Positions 1 through 8,745 of a stretch of DNA of 64,000 nucleotides are shown piece after piece (position 1 is the stretch's first letter; every line of letters begins with the position of its first letter). Below the pieces are notes generated by a model that saw nothing but the letters and a program-made list of their open reading frames with translations, was not told the DNA's origin and ran no database searches. The position numbers and the translations under genes are program-made. Source of the stretch: Lachnospiraceae bacterium (lineage in GTDB: Bacteria; Bacillota; Clostridia; Lachnospirales; Lachnospiraceae); NCBI GenBank assembly GCA_029219245.1, contig JAQXTA010000015.1:103264-167263 (forward strand), written 5' to 3'.

Positions 1-58
1 ATTTTTTAATTGTCTTTACCTTTGCCGGTGACTCCACAATTACCAAATTTTTTGCCAT
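1..58 (-). CDS. topA: DNA topoisomerase I, N-terminal fragment
   Basis: The start codon is at 58 and the gene runs off the left edge, so only 19 codons are visible. They read MAKNLVIVESPAKVKTIKK, the near-invariant N-terminus of the Toprim domain of bacterial type IA topoisomerase I, which relaxes negative supercoils. AGGGG lies 7 bases before the ATG. It follows the pilus operon on the same strand but is separated from it by a terminator. Confidence 0.85.
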   Translation of the reverse strand, partial: MAKNLVIVESPAKVKTIKK

Positions 59-157
59 CGTAATTCCCCTATTCGTGTTACTTTATTTTTGCCTGTTAAC
101 GTGACTCACTATACACCAATTTTCCGGCACTTGCAAGAAAAATTATTGTAAAGTCGT

Positions 158-193
158 AAAAAAAAACTAAGACACATATAAAATGTGCCTTAG
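158..193 (-). terminator. Rho-independent terminator after the pilus operon
   Basis: An 11-bp stem with one mismatch (CTAAGACACAT against ATGTGCCTTAG, 167-193) is followed on the minus strand by a run of nine T (158-166). It sits 50 bases past the last gene of the type IV pilus operon and before topA. Confidence 0.85.
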
Positions 194-242
194 ATTTTCT
201 CTGACTGTTCCCGCTTTCTTTATCGTACCTTTTCTCGCCTGT

Positions 243-3200
243 TTATTCTAATAAGAAGAGTTGGGCGCGATTAATGGTAACACTGTCACTTCCGATAACC
301 ACTTGGTCTTTTCCGTATTTATGGAAAGCAGAACGAGCCACCACATAAATTTCCGCTCCGGTCTTACTACTGTCTTTGAGCGCAGTAACCGGTGCCTTGA
401 TTTTATAAATAACACCCGGTTTTAATTCTTCCTGTTCACCGACTTCTACAAGCTGACCGTTTCCTACCATCCAAATAGGCGAAGCAAACGCTGTTGCATG
501 TACCGTTTCACCACCAATATCTATCTCTCCTGCAGCATCATCTTTATAATAGAAAGAAATGTCTACGTTCTTGGAAAAGGCAAGGTTAACGTCGCTTACT
601 TTAAAGTATACGTCTGTTGTTTCGTCCAATAATCCCTGCTCTTCATCTCCATCCTCAAACAACTGCTGGTCAAAAGGAATACATACACTTTCCACTTCCG
701 GCGCATCCAGTGCAAATCCTGCTACCATCGATACCTTTGGATTTTTAATACCAGCATTATAAGCCGACATTAACGCATTCACAAAAATCTGACATTCCAC
801 AGCGCCATCCTCTTTCATAGGATCGTTTCCCGCAACACTGTCATATTGGAATGGATAGGAATCCTGTCCGACATAGACAAGGTTTCCTTTGCTGTAAACG
901 TAATAGTTATTTGCCCCATCCTGTCTGGATACCTCATAGGCATTAAAGTCACTCTCCACCAATGAGTTTCCGAGACTATACCATGCTGTTACCGCTGCCT
1001 GCCCATTCAAGGTATCATTCTGTGCAAAATCAAGAAGATAATCACCTGCATCAATGGACTGGTATATCACACTACTGTTAGAAGCAATATCATACGGATA
1101 ATGAGAAATAATTCCGTCATTCATCTGTTCAATCATCAGATTTTGTCTTGCTCCAAACATTTCTCCCTGCAGGCAATTAAATCGATAATAATTCTGACCG
1201 CCTTTGGCGCTGCCAAGCCTTGCATACGTTCCGGTATCGGAAACACCAAGCAATGCCTTACTTAATCCCATGCAGTCATTTTCTACGCTAAGTGCCGTCG
1301 AAGATACAACAATCGGACGATTTTCTTCTATATAATGATTCACAGCATCTGCCGCATCTCCCAGACTGTAGGATGGTCCAAATCCAAGTACCAGTATATC
1401 AAAGCCTTCCAGATAATTCTTTTGTTTCGTCAGATTACTCTGTAATTGCTGTGGTGTAATTGTTTTTATCTCAAAGGTACTTCCGGTCAGTCCTTCTGCT
1501 CCCCGCAAGTAATACCCCAATAAGGTATTGGACACCTCATATGTTTTCTCCAAATTTGCCGACTCATCAGCCGACTCCTGTGCTATTTGCAGAATTCGTA
1601 CCGGTGTCATTTTGGAATCAGAAAATAGGAAAAATCCTCTCAAATCGTCCCTTCTAAACATATTTCCGGAATCTGAAACCGTAAGTTTCCAAGGAACCAT
1701 TCCCTTGTTCGCCTCATCAAAATCTACCACAATGGTTCCATTTTCATTGCTGTATCCGTCCAGACCGACTTCTTCTGCATCTTCATATTTTCCATCATCA
1801 TTCAAATCAAAGTACAGCCGGATAGAAATTTCACTCGAATATGCTTCTCCTCGGTCATCTGTTATCTTATAGGAAATCGTTCCCTTATATTTTCCTTCAC
1901 TATCCGCTGTGACAGACTGTATCTGTGCCGTATTGGAATCCTGATAAGAAATCTGCGGTCGGCGTATATTAACCTGTGCCGGGAACATGGCACTACTGTG
2001 CACATCCGAAATCGTATAAATATAATCCTGATATTCCGAAACTGCTCTCTTTAAGAAATCATACATCTGAGAATTTTCCTCAATGTATTTCGTATTAATG
2101 GCTTCAGAACCTACCTCTTTTGCAGTCTTGTCTTTAAAGAAGTTATCTTCTACGACAATCGGATACCCTGCACGCATAAAATCAAGCAATGCATTTTTCT
2201 TCTCCTGTGTCAAATCAATTCCAGCATAACGGTTACCGCTATCATCTGCAATATCTCCCGTAGCCGCATATACCTTACCATTCAGGGAAGAATCATTGTA
2301 TACCGTCTTTTTGTTTTCATAGTTCAATCTTTGTCCATCCAGACCGATAAAAATCATCTGATAATTATCGTTGATATCTGCTATCTCCCCGGCAAACTCA
2401 TCTACCGATTTGCTGTCAACCGTAATATTAATTACTTTGGAGCTTCTCAGAATCTGCTGACCTGCATTTTTACTGTCCGTCTTTTTCCAGTACAGCGTTG
2501 TATTCTTTTTCTCTTCATTCGAAGAAACATGCAAGTCTGAAATACTGTTTGTGGTCGGCTGCAATTCCAGAATACGCATATCCTTGAAATCACTTACCAG
2601 CCCACCCGCATAATTGATAATGTACTGAATAACTTTCGCTTTACTAATCAGTTCCGAAATTTTGTTTTCTTCCTCCAGCGTACTGTTCTCTGCAAGAATT
2701 GCCGTCATAACCTCTTTAAATCCGGCATTCATCTTGCTCTCCTCAAATGCCTCGTCAAAGTCTTCTCCGGCAAGTGGTGAATCATTCATAATATAAACGT
2801 TTCGGTTTACATAATTATATCCATTGTCTGCCTTATCCGGATAGTCTGAGGAAGAAATATTCATCAGAAGATTATCTGCGCTTTCCATCTCCTCATAGTA
2901 GGATGTCAAATCCCTCTTCAACATGATTTTCGCTAACTTCTGATAATTTGTGTTGGCATAATCCGTTGAATTTGTCACAATCCCATAATCTACCATGACC
3001 GGAAGTAAATCATTGACTGCACGATAAACAATACCAAAGACTGCATCCTTACTCATATCCGTTCCGAGGCTGCCCGAATCATCTGCGGTAATATAATGCT
3101 TATGGAAATCACTGCCATCTCCCTGAAAGCCTGTCATACCATCTTCCAAATAAATCAAATCAGCTTGGGCTATCATCTCTGCCGTCACTTTATTCGCTTC

Positions 3201-5120
3201 TACAGTCTGAACCTGAATCGTAAAGTTTTCCGAAGCATTTTCTTCTCCGTCAAGAGAATTGAACACGTACTGTTTCAACCAGTCATTCTGATTTCTGCAA
3301 CGGATATAGACCGGAGCATTTACAATATTCAGTACCTGAGCATCCGGATCGGTACTGTCTTCCGATAACTGTGTCAGTTTATAATTACCCTGTCCTGCAC
3401 CGACATAAACATAAGTATTTGTCGTTGTCGCTGACGATGGCCGTAAGGCGAAGCTGCCTCTGGAAGCACCTGCATTTTCTCCTTCCCCCTCTGTTGTAGT
3501 TGTTTCCCCAGTGCCATTGCCAGATACTCTGTTATAAGTATCATATGGCTTGGAATCAGTCTCATTCACAGCAATTTCCGATACCGGTGTAATATTTTCA
3601 ATTTCATATACATCAATTGCTTCTGTCAGATTACTTACATAAGTGAACGTTAAAAAATAATATTCTGTAGAGGAAGATGTACCTGTCCCGGTTTGAGGTT
3701 CCGTTCCGGTTGTAGTGCCCAATCCGGTGCCAACACATTTATACCATTTTGAACTAAGAGAAGCTGTTCCGTTTTCTCCGTTTCCCGCTTCATTGTTTCC
3801 GTTTCCCGCTTCGTTGTTTCCGTTTCCTGCTTCGTTGTTTCCGTTTCCTGTTTCGTTGTTTCCGTTTCCTGTTTCGTTGTTTCCGTTTCCCGCTTCATTG
3901 TTTCCGTTTCCTGTTTCGTTGTTTCCGTTTCCTGCTTCGTTGTTTCCGTTTCCTGTTTCGTTGTTTCCGTTTCCTGCTTCATTGTTTCCGTTTCCCGCTT
4001 CGTTGTTTCCGTTTCCCGCTTCATTGTTTCCGTTTCCCGCTTCATTGTTTCCGTTTCCCGCTTCATTGTTTCCGTTTCCCGCTTCATTGTTTCCGTTTCC
4101 TGTCTCGTTGTTTCCTGTCTCGTTGTTTCCGTTTCCTGTCTCGTTGTTTCCGTTTCCCATTCCACTTTCAGTATTATTACCTTCTCCCGCAGTTTCTGAG
4201 TTTTCACTGCTATTTTCTGTGGATGGAATATCTTTTTTCATAAAAAAATATTGATAAACGCCATTTATCTTTTGATATAAACCTGTGGTTTCTGAACAAG
4301 AAGACAAATCTGCCGATTCAAAGGTAACAATATATCCTTCTGTTGCCTTTCCGGCATATTTAAAGGTTACATGATATTCTCCATTACCACCTGTTGCTGC
4401 TTCATATACAATGCCGTTTGCACCGTAAGTCGAACTGGAACCTGCAGAACGTCCTGCCGACTGATAATCATATCCTGTCGTATCTCCACTGACGTATTCC
4501 TGCACCTTTCCATACAGCATACCGGATGGATAAGTTGTGTAAAGTGCACCTCCGGTAACAGAAGAATCGTAAGTTGCTGCATCGTACACTTTCGTCCATC
4601 CGCCAGCTTCCGTCAGTCCCTCTGTAATCCCCCCATAACCTTCTTCATATTTTACATTGGGCATTGAAGTATTTATGCTTGCTGGTATCAGGTTTTCTGC
4701 CAATGCCGCCCGGTTTGAAGCCTCATAAAAAGCAGTAGGATTTGCTTTGACTGCATTTATCACTGCCTGTTCTGCCGGAGTTGTTCCAGCAGTCAGATAA
4801 GGTAACGTGGCAAGCGATACTTCCACCGTCGCGCTTGAATTCGTCGTAGTTGACCCAGCAGTTCCAAAATAGCATGTATAATCGGTATTCCCCGGTACAA
4901 TATCCAGAATGACAAAAGGATTCTCCGCATTGCATTCCGCTACCACCTGTTTGATTCCCGAAAAGGTTTCTTTTGCTTCTACGGGTACCGGCTTCAAATA
5001 CTGCCACAATCCGGCACCTGCCACACTTACTGCAAGCACCGATGCTCCGGTAGCAGCCATCAGTTTTTTGCTTATCTTAGGCTTTATGAAGTTTTTCTTT
5101 TTCTTCTTATACTTGTTCAT
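243..5120 (-). CDS. Giant membrane-anchored pilus-operon protein (DUF5057-like)
   Basis: This 1625-aa protein is the last gene of the pilus operon. The ATG at 5120 is preferred over an in-frame ATG at 5162: it avoids overlap with the upstream gene and gives a basic N-terminus (MNKYKKKKK) followed by one hydrophobic segment (about residues 19-40), a signal anchor or uncleaved signal peptide. The body lacks a prepilin motif. Around residues 310-460 there is a low-complexity Gly/Asn/Glu stretch encoded by a 21-bp tandem repeat. C-terminal of it are long beta-rich and alpha/beta segments, and an acidic Asp-rich stretch (DLNDDGKYED) resembles a calcium-binding loop. I recall such proteins as DUF5057 in Lachnospiraceae pilus loci, but this is unverified. 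Position suggests a surface or tip partner of the pilus, which is inference. Confidence 0.6.
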   Translation of the reverse strand: MNKYKKKKKNFIKPKISKKLMAATGASVLAVSVAGAGLWQYLKPVPVEAKETFSGIKQVVAECNAENPFVILDIVPGNTDYTCYFGTAGSTTTNSSATVEVSLATLPYLTAGTTPAEQAVINAVKANPTAFYEASNRAALAENLIPASINTSMPNVKYEEGYGGITEGLTEAGGWTKVYDAATYDSSVTGGALYTTYPSGMLYGKVQEYVSGDTTGYDYQSAGRSAGSSSTYGANGIVYEAATGGNGEYHVTFKYAGKATEGYIVTFESADLSSCSETTGLYQKINGVYQYFFMKKDIPSTENSSENSETAGEGNNTESGMGNGNNETGNGNNETGNNETGNGNNEAGNGNNEAGNGNNEAGNGNNEAGNGNNEAGNGNNEAGNGNNETGNGNNEAGNGNNETGNGNNEAGNGNNETGNGNNETGNGNNEAGNGNNEAGNGNNEAGNGENGTASLSSKWYKCVGTGLGTTTGTEPQTGTGTSSSTEYYFLTFTYVSNLTEAIDVYEIENITPVSEIAVNETDSKPYDTYNRVSGNGTGETTTTEGEGENAGASRGSFALRPSSATTTNTYVYVGAGQGNYKLTQLSEDSTDPDAQVLNIVNAPVYIRCRNQNDWLKQYVFNSLDGEENASENFTIQVQTVEANKVTAEMIAQADLIYLEDGMTGFQGDGSDFHKHYITADDSGSLGTDMSKDAVFGIVYRAVNDLLPVMVDYGIVTNSTDYANTNYQKLAKIMLKRDLTSYYEEMESADNLLMNISSSDYPDKADNGYNYVNRNVYIMNDSPLAGEDFDEAFEESKMNAGFKEVMTAILAENSTLEEENKISELISKAKVIQYIINYAGGLVSDFKDMRILELQPTTNSISDLHVSSNEEKKNTTLYWKKTDSKNAGQQILRSSKVINITVDSKSVDEFAGEIADINDNYQMIFIGLDGQRLNYENKKTVYNDSSLNGKVYAATGDIADDSGNRYAGIDLTQEKKNALLDFMRAGYPIVVEDNFFKDKTAKEVGSEAINTKYIEENSQMYDFLKRAVSEYQDYIYTISDVHSSAMFPAQVNIRRPQISYQDSNTAQIQSVTADSEGKYKGTISYKITDDRGEAYSSEISIRLYFDLNDDGKYEDAEEVGLDGYSNENGTIVVDFDEANKGMVPWKLTVSDSGNMFRRDDLRGFFLFSDSKMTPVRILQIAQESADESANLEKTYEVSNTLLGYYLRGAEGLTGSTFEIKTITPQQLQSNLTKQKNYLEGFDILVLGFGPSYSLGDAADAVNHYIEENRPIVVSSTALSVENDCMGLSKALLGVSDTGTYARLGSAKGGQNYYRFNCLQGEMFGARQNLMIEQMNDGIISHYPYDIASNSSVIYQSIDAGDYLLDFAQNDTLNGQAAVTAWYSLGNSLVESDFNAYEVSRQDGANNYYVYSKGNLVYVGQDSYPFQYDSVAGNDPMKEDGAVECQIFVNALMSAYNAGIKNPKVSMVAGFALDAPEVESVCIPFDQQLFEDGDEEQGLLDETTDVYFKVSDVNLAFSKNVDISFYYKDDAAGEIDIGGETVHATAFASPIWMVGNGQLVEVGEQEELKPGVIYKIKAPVTALKDSSKTGAEIYVVARSAFHKYGKDQVVIGSDSVTINRAQLFLLE
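3781..4157 (-). repeat. 21-bp minisatellite, about 18 copies, coding
   Basis: The unit on the plus strand is GTTTCCGTTTCCCGCTTCATT with C/T and A/G changes. It encodes the heptad GNGNNEA or GNGNNET on the minus strand. I count about 18 units, one of which is 6 bp shorter (GNNET). Ala/Thr variation comes from single transitions. Because the unit is a multiple of three, copy-number change keeps the frame. The repeat is also open in a second minus frame and one plus frame, which is a by-product of its periodicity. Confidence 0.95.
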
Positions 5121-5143
5121 AACGAAATTCAAAACCTCTATTC

Positions 5144-8137
5144 CTACGGAATCTGTGTCCATCTGGTACTATCACTCTTGCAGGTAAAGGTTCCTGCCAG
5201 AACAGCAACCGGACTACCACTTGAATAATCATAATAATATCTTTTTAATGTATAGGTATCCGTAGCCGCATTATAAGAGCAACGCAGTTCAGGACAGCTA
5301 ATACTGTTAACGGAAGAACTTCCCGCTTCTTTAAACTTAATATTTTTCCAGTTCACCGTTTGTTCGGAAGACATTTTTCTGGTAAATCCTAAATCATATA
5401 CGAAGTTATCCTCCATCGGAACCGGAATGTATGCTTCCCCGTTTTTAATATTACCCGGATTGTCAATCGCCATATTAGTAATCATAACGTTGCCGCCAGT
5501 CTGAATTGCAGAACCGCTCTCTAATAAGGAATCATAAGTTCCTACCGTTGCTCTTGACCATTCGTTTTCATCAGCACCACAAGTAAAGGTTCCTGCCGAA
5601 CATAAAACATCTCTTCCCCATGTACTGTCATAGTAATTAAAAAACAATTCCAGTACATATTTATTCTCAACCGCAATGTACTGACATGTCATTCTGGTAA
5701 ACTGAACAGACTTCTTATTGCCATCTGCCTGTACGATGTTAAACCAATTGTTGGACAACTGCTTCGATTCCTGTACAGCAGTGTTTTCCCTATCAAAATA
5801 GTTTGTAAAGCCACTGTCGGAAGGCGCCGGGAAATACATATTTCCTTTCCGGAAAGCATTGTCTGCATATACCCAAATGTTATTTAAATTGCCACCCTTA
5901 ATTTCAAAGCTTATCGTACTGTTTGTTCTTTCATAAGTATGTTCTGCATAATCCGGCTCATAATTCTTATAATATACATTATAACCATGGTCAGCCGGTG
6001 GCTCATTGGCATAAATCAGATAAGGAACGTAATGATAAGTTCCAATTGCCTGTTCTGCATTATTTCCCTCTAATTTTACACTCATATCTTTTACGTTGGA
6101 AATGGATGCAAAGTCCAGCCCACCAATTCGGGAATTTCCGCTATAACCACTGCCGTTCCAACCGTATTTAAATTCCCATCCGGAACTGTTATCCCCGGTA
6201 CCCGAATAAACCTTTATTCTAATTTTATCCATGATTTCTTCTCGGGCATTGCTGACTTTTGTTACCGGACAGCTGACCGTTGTTCCTCCGGCAGATGCAT
6301 AAATCGGATCTATTTTCACCGGAGTACCATCATAAAGTTTTCCATTGTATGTTATACCAATCTGCGGTGAATACAAGGCAAACATCAGCTTGGAAGAAGA
6401 AACATATTTTGTCCCGATATAAGTACCGGAGCTGTTTAAATGGCTGTTATACTCACTCACCACATCACTTACCAGTGCATCACCGACATTGAAGTGTTTT
6501 CCAGGATCAATCAGCTGGATAGAGATATAATAGGTCTTATCCAGATACAGTCCAAACAAGTCCGGTGTCAGCCAAGTATCCGCACCATTAGTACCATACA
6601 GCATGACTTTATCACTACTTGTCGGCGCATCCTTTGTTTCTTTGATGCGGGCACATACAATATAGTATCCCTGACCACCTTTATTAAAATCCGGATTATT
6701 GATACCGATTTTTGTAGCTCTTCCATAACGGATTTCACCGCCAATTGAAATATCTGCCTCTTTTTCTTCTGCTACCGTCAGCTTAAGTGTACCCTGTACT
6801 ACCTTTGTATAGCCTTTTCGTACCGAAAGCAGGGATGTTGCTCGAATTTCAATAACATCTCCCTTTTTGGCAGTCTCACTTACCTGAAAAGTAGCTTCTT
6901 TGTGGTCGCTGCTTTCCATGGTTACCAGACCGGCTCCCTGCACAATCTCCCAATTATAGATAGCTGCATAGGCATCGCCATCACCAATCACGTATTTATC
7001 TTCTGCGGTGCTGTCCCCACAACCGTCACACATCGTACCAAGCAGATTTCCGGATGCTTCTGCCGTTAAAACAAACTTTTTGCCTGCACTTACCTCATCT
7101 GCGCTGTTTTCTGTATCTTCATCACTTTTCTTATGAATTGCTACATCATGTGCCTTCTTAACCTTAACCGTGACCGTTGCCTTCGCCGGATTTCCTTCAG
7201 AATTTACTGCATTGGTTGTAATCTCTACTGTAAACTCCGTAATGGTTTCTGCGGAAGAAATCTGAATAATACCATTCTGATTATCGGTAAAATAGGTTCC
7301 TGCATCCAAGGTATAACCGGATGCCAAAGACCATGTAACCGTCTTGTCCATCACGTTTTTACCGGATACCTTCGGTGTGGAAAAATGATAACTCTCACCC
7401 GGTTCTAAAATAACAACCGTTTCTTTCGGCTGAACACTCAATTCCACCTTTTTATCTATCGGCGGCACTTCAATATTGTTAATCAATACCTTATTACGAA
7501 TGGTAATATTATTGGTTGTTGTATATTCTTTCCCATTGTATGCAAACGTCAGCGTAAGCTGTACGATTCTCTTTTCCTCTACCTGGGACAAATCCGCACT
7601 GAAACCGCTCACATGCTCGGCTAAGAGCACTCTTTCCGCTCCTGAAAAGCTATCCTGTGTCACATCAATTTCCGAATAATACAGTTCTTCGTCTGCCTTA
7701 CTCCAGTAAAACTGATAGTTCTTCTGATTTCCACTCCCCGCTACAATAATCGGGTTGCCGCTTCCGTCCTTACCGTTTTCTTCTCCATTATAAAGAGTCA
7801 ATGTTTTGTCTACTGCTTGAAAGGAAAAATCTGCATCCTTTTCTGCCAGTTCGCCGCTGGTACTGCCTTCCGGATATCCTATATAATTGACACTTCTTGT
7901 TGTATCAATAATCACATCCGACATTTGATTCATTGCCATTTGTGCTTCCTGCTGCAAACTAATCTCCGTATTCGCAGATGCATAGCTTTTTGAACCCACA
8001 ATGATAAAACTGCAGACCGATGCCGCCACAACCGACAAAATGGCAATACAAATCAACAGTTCCACCAAGGTAAAACCGCTCTGGTTGAAAGCAAACTGCT
8101 TTCTATATGCTGTTTTCTGACCTTTCCGATGTTTCAC
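5144..8137 (-). CDS. Giant PilW-like minor pilin (997 aa)
   Basis: Residues 19-40 read as a class III prepilin signal: QSG, then FTLVELLICIAILSVVAA, with Glu at +5 of the mature protein. A 20-residue basic leader precedes it, and PilD should cut after Gly21. The next 200 residues resemble PilW-type minor pilins. The remaining 750 are beta-rich and look like Ig-like or adhesin modules, including a CDGCGD motif. Usual PilW proteins are 200-350 aa, so this one carries a large C-terminal extension. The start appears to be GTG (8137), because no ATG lies in the leader. The gene ends 23 bp before the start of the terminal operon gene. Confidence 0.8.
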   Translation of the reverse strand: MKHRKGQKTAYRKQFAFNQSGFTLVELLICIAILSVVAASVCSFIIVGSKSYASANTEISLQQEAQMAMNQMSDVIIDTTRSVNYIGYPEGSTSGELAEKDADFSFQAVDKTLTLYNGEENGKDGSGNPIIVAGSGNQKNYQFYWSKADEELYYSEIDVTQDSFSGAERVLLAEHVSGFSADLSQVEEKRIVQLTLTFAYNGKEYTTTNNITIRNKVLINNIEVPPIDKKVELSVQPKETVVILEPGESYHFSTPKVSGKNVMDKTVTWSLASGYTLDAGTYFTDNQNGIIQISSAETITEFTVEITTNAVNSEGNPAKATVTVKVKKAHDVAIHKKSDEDTENSADEVSAGKKFVLTAEASGNLLGTMCDGCGDSTAEDKYVIGDGDAYAAIYNWEIVQGAGLVTMESSDHKEATFQVSETAKKGDVIEIRATSLLSVRKGYTKVVQGTLKLTVAEEKEADISIGGEIRYGRATKIGINNPDFNKGGQGYYIVCARIKETKDAPTSSDKVMLYGTNGADTWLTPDLFGLYLDKTYYISIQLIDPGKHFNVGDALVSDVVSEYNSHLNSSGTYIGTKYVSSSKLMFALYSPQIGITYNGKLYDGTPVKIDPIYASAGGTTVSCPVTKVSNAREEIMDKIRIKVYSGTGDNSSGWEFKYGWNGSGYSGNSRIGGLDFASISNVKDMSVKLEGNNAEQAIGTYHYVPYLIYANEPPADHGYNVYYKNYEPDYAEHTYERTNSTISFEIKGGNLNNIWVYADNAFRKGNMYFPAPSDSGFTNYFDRENTAVQESKQLSNNWFNIVQADGNKKSVQFTRMTCQYIAVENKYVLELFFNYYDSTWGRDVLCSAGTFTCGADENEWSRATVGTYDSLLESGSAIQTGGNVMITNMAIDNPGNIKNGEAYIPVPMEDNFVYDLGFTRKMSSEQTVNWKNIKFKEAGSSSVNSISCPELRCSYNAATDTYTLKRYYYDYSSGSPVAVLAGTFTCKSDSTRWTQIP

Positions 8138-8171
8138 GCGGCTGTTCCTTCCTTTCTGCTGATTCTGCTCT

Positions 8172-8729
8172 TTACGGAGTATACGGTTCTACACTGACCT
8201 TGCCAGTCAGCTTTATCAAAGAAACCTGTAAATCCTTATTACCGCCCATTACATGAATTTTGGAATAATAAGCAATGGCAACACTGGTACCGTCGTTCTT
8301 CTGCATCGTTCCGGTACTCATAAAAGAACCGGAGCTTCTTTCATACGCAAGATAAATAGCATCTCCCTCTGCCAATTCGGTTTCCGAACCACCGTCCACA
8401 CAGTATGCCACATATACTCTGGCATTACCGATTTTCTCAGGATCCTTGCCATACCAGCTTCCATCTTCCTTTTTCATGAATTGTCTGGAATAGATACAGC
8501 CATTATTCGTATCCCGATATATTTCCACAAATGCCTCGCTTTTTCCCATGGAAGTAATCTTGGTTTCGGCAAGGGCACTTTTGATATCGTTAGCGCATGT
8601 CCTTGCGTTGGCACTGAATATCATAGAGATGGAAAATATCAAAGTTCCCGTCAAGACAGCAATAATCGCTATAACAATTATCAGCTCTACCAAAGAATAA
8701 CCTTTGTTATTATTACTTATCCCTTTCAT
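8172..8729 (-). CDS. FimT/GspH-type minor pilin
   Basis: A 185-aa protein with leader MKGISNNNKG followed by YSLVELIIVIAIIAVLTG, a canonical prepilin peptidase site and N-terminal hydrophobic helix with Glu5. The short beta-rich C-terminal domain fits FimT/GspH pseudopilins, which prime pilus assembly in the inner membrane. The ATG at 8729 has AAAGGG six bases upstream. A GTG at 8744 is the alternative. It lies directly after the 820-aa PilX-like gene in the operon. Confidence 0.8.
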   Translation of the reverse strand: MKGISNNNKGYSLVELIIVIAIIAVLTGTLIFSISMIFSANARTCANDIKSALAETKITSMGKSEAFVEIYRDTNNGCIYSRQFMKKEDGSWYGKDPEKIGNARVYVAYCVDGGSETELAEGDAIYLAYERSSGSFMSTGTMQKNDGTSVAIAYYSKIHVMGGNKDLQVSLIKLTGKVSVEPYTP

Positions 8730-8745
8730 TGACTGCCCTTTCACT

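Noticed and set aside
3781..4157. CRISPR-like tandem repeat
   Set aside because: Units are contiguous with no spacers and lie inside a coding frame.
3715..4254. Plus-strand open frame of Phe-Pro-Phe-Pro heptads and a second minus frame of Arg-Glu-Thr repeats
   Set aside because: Both arise because the 21-bp repeat has no stop in these frames; neither has a ribosome site or sequence outside the repeat that looks coding.
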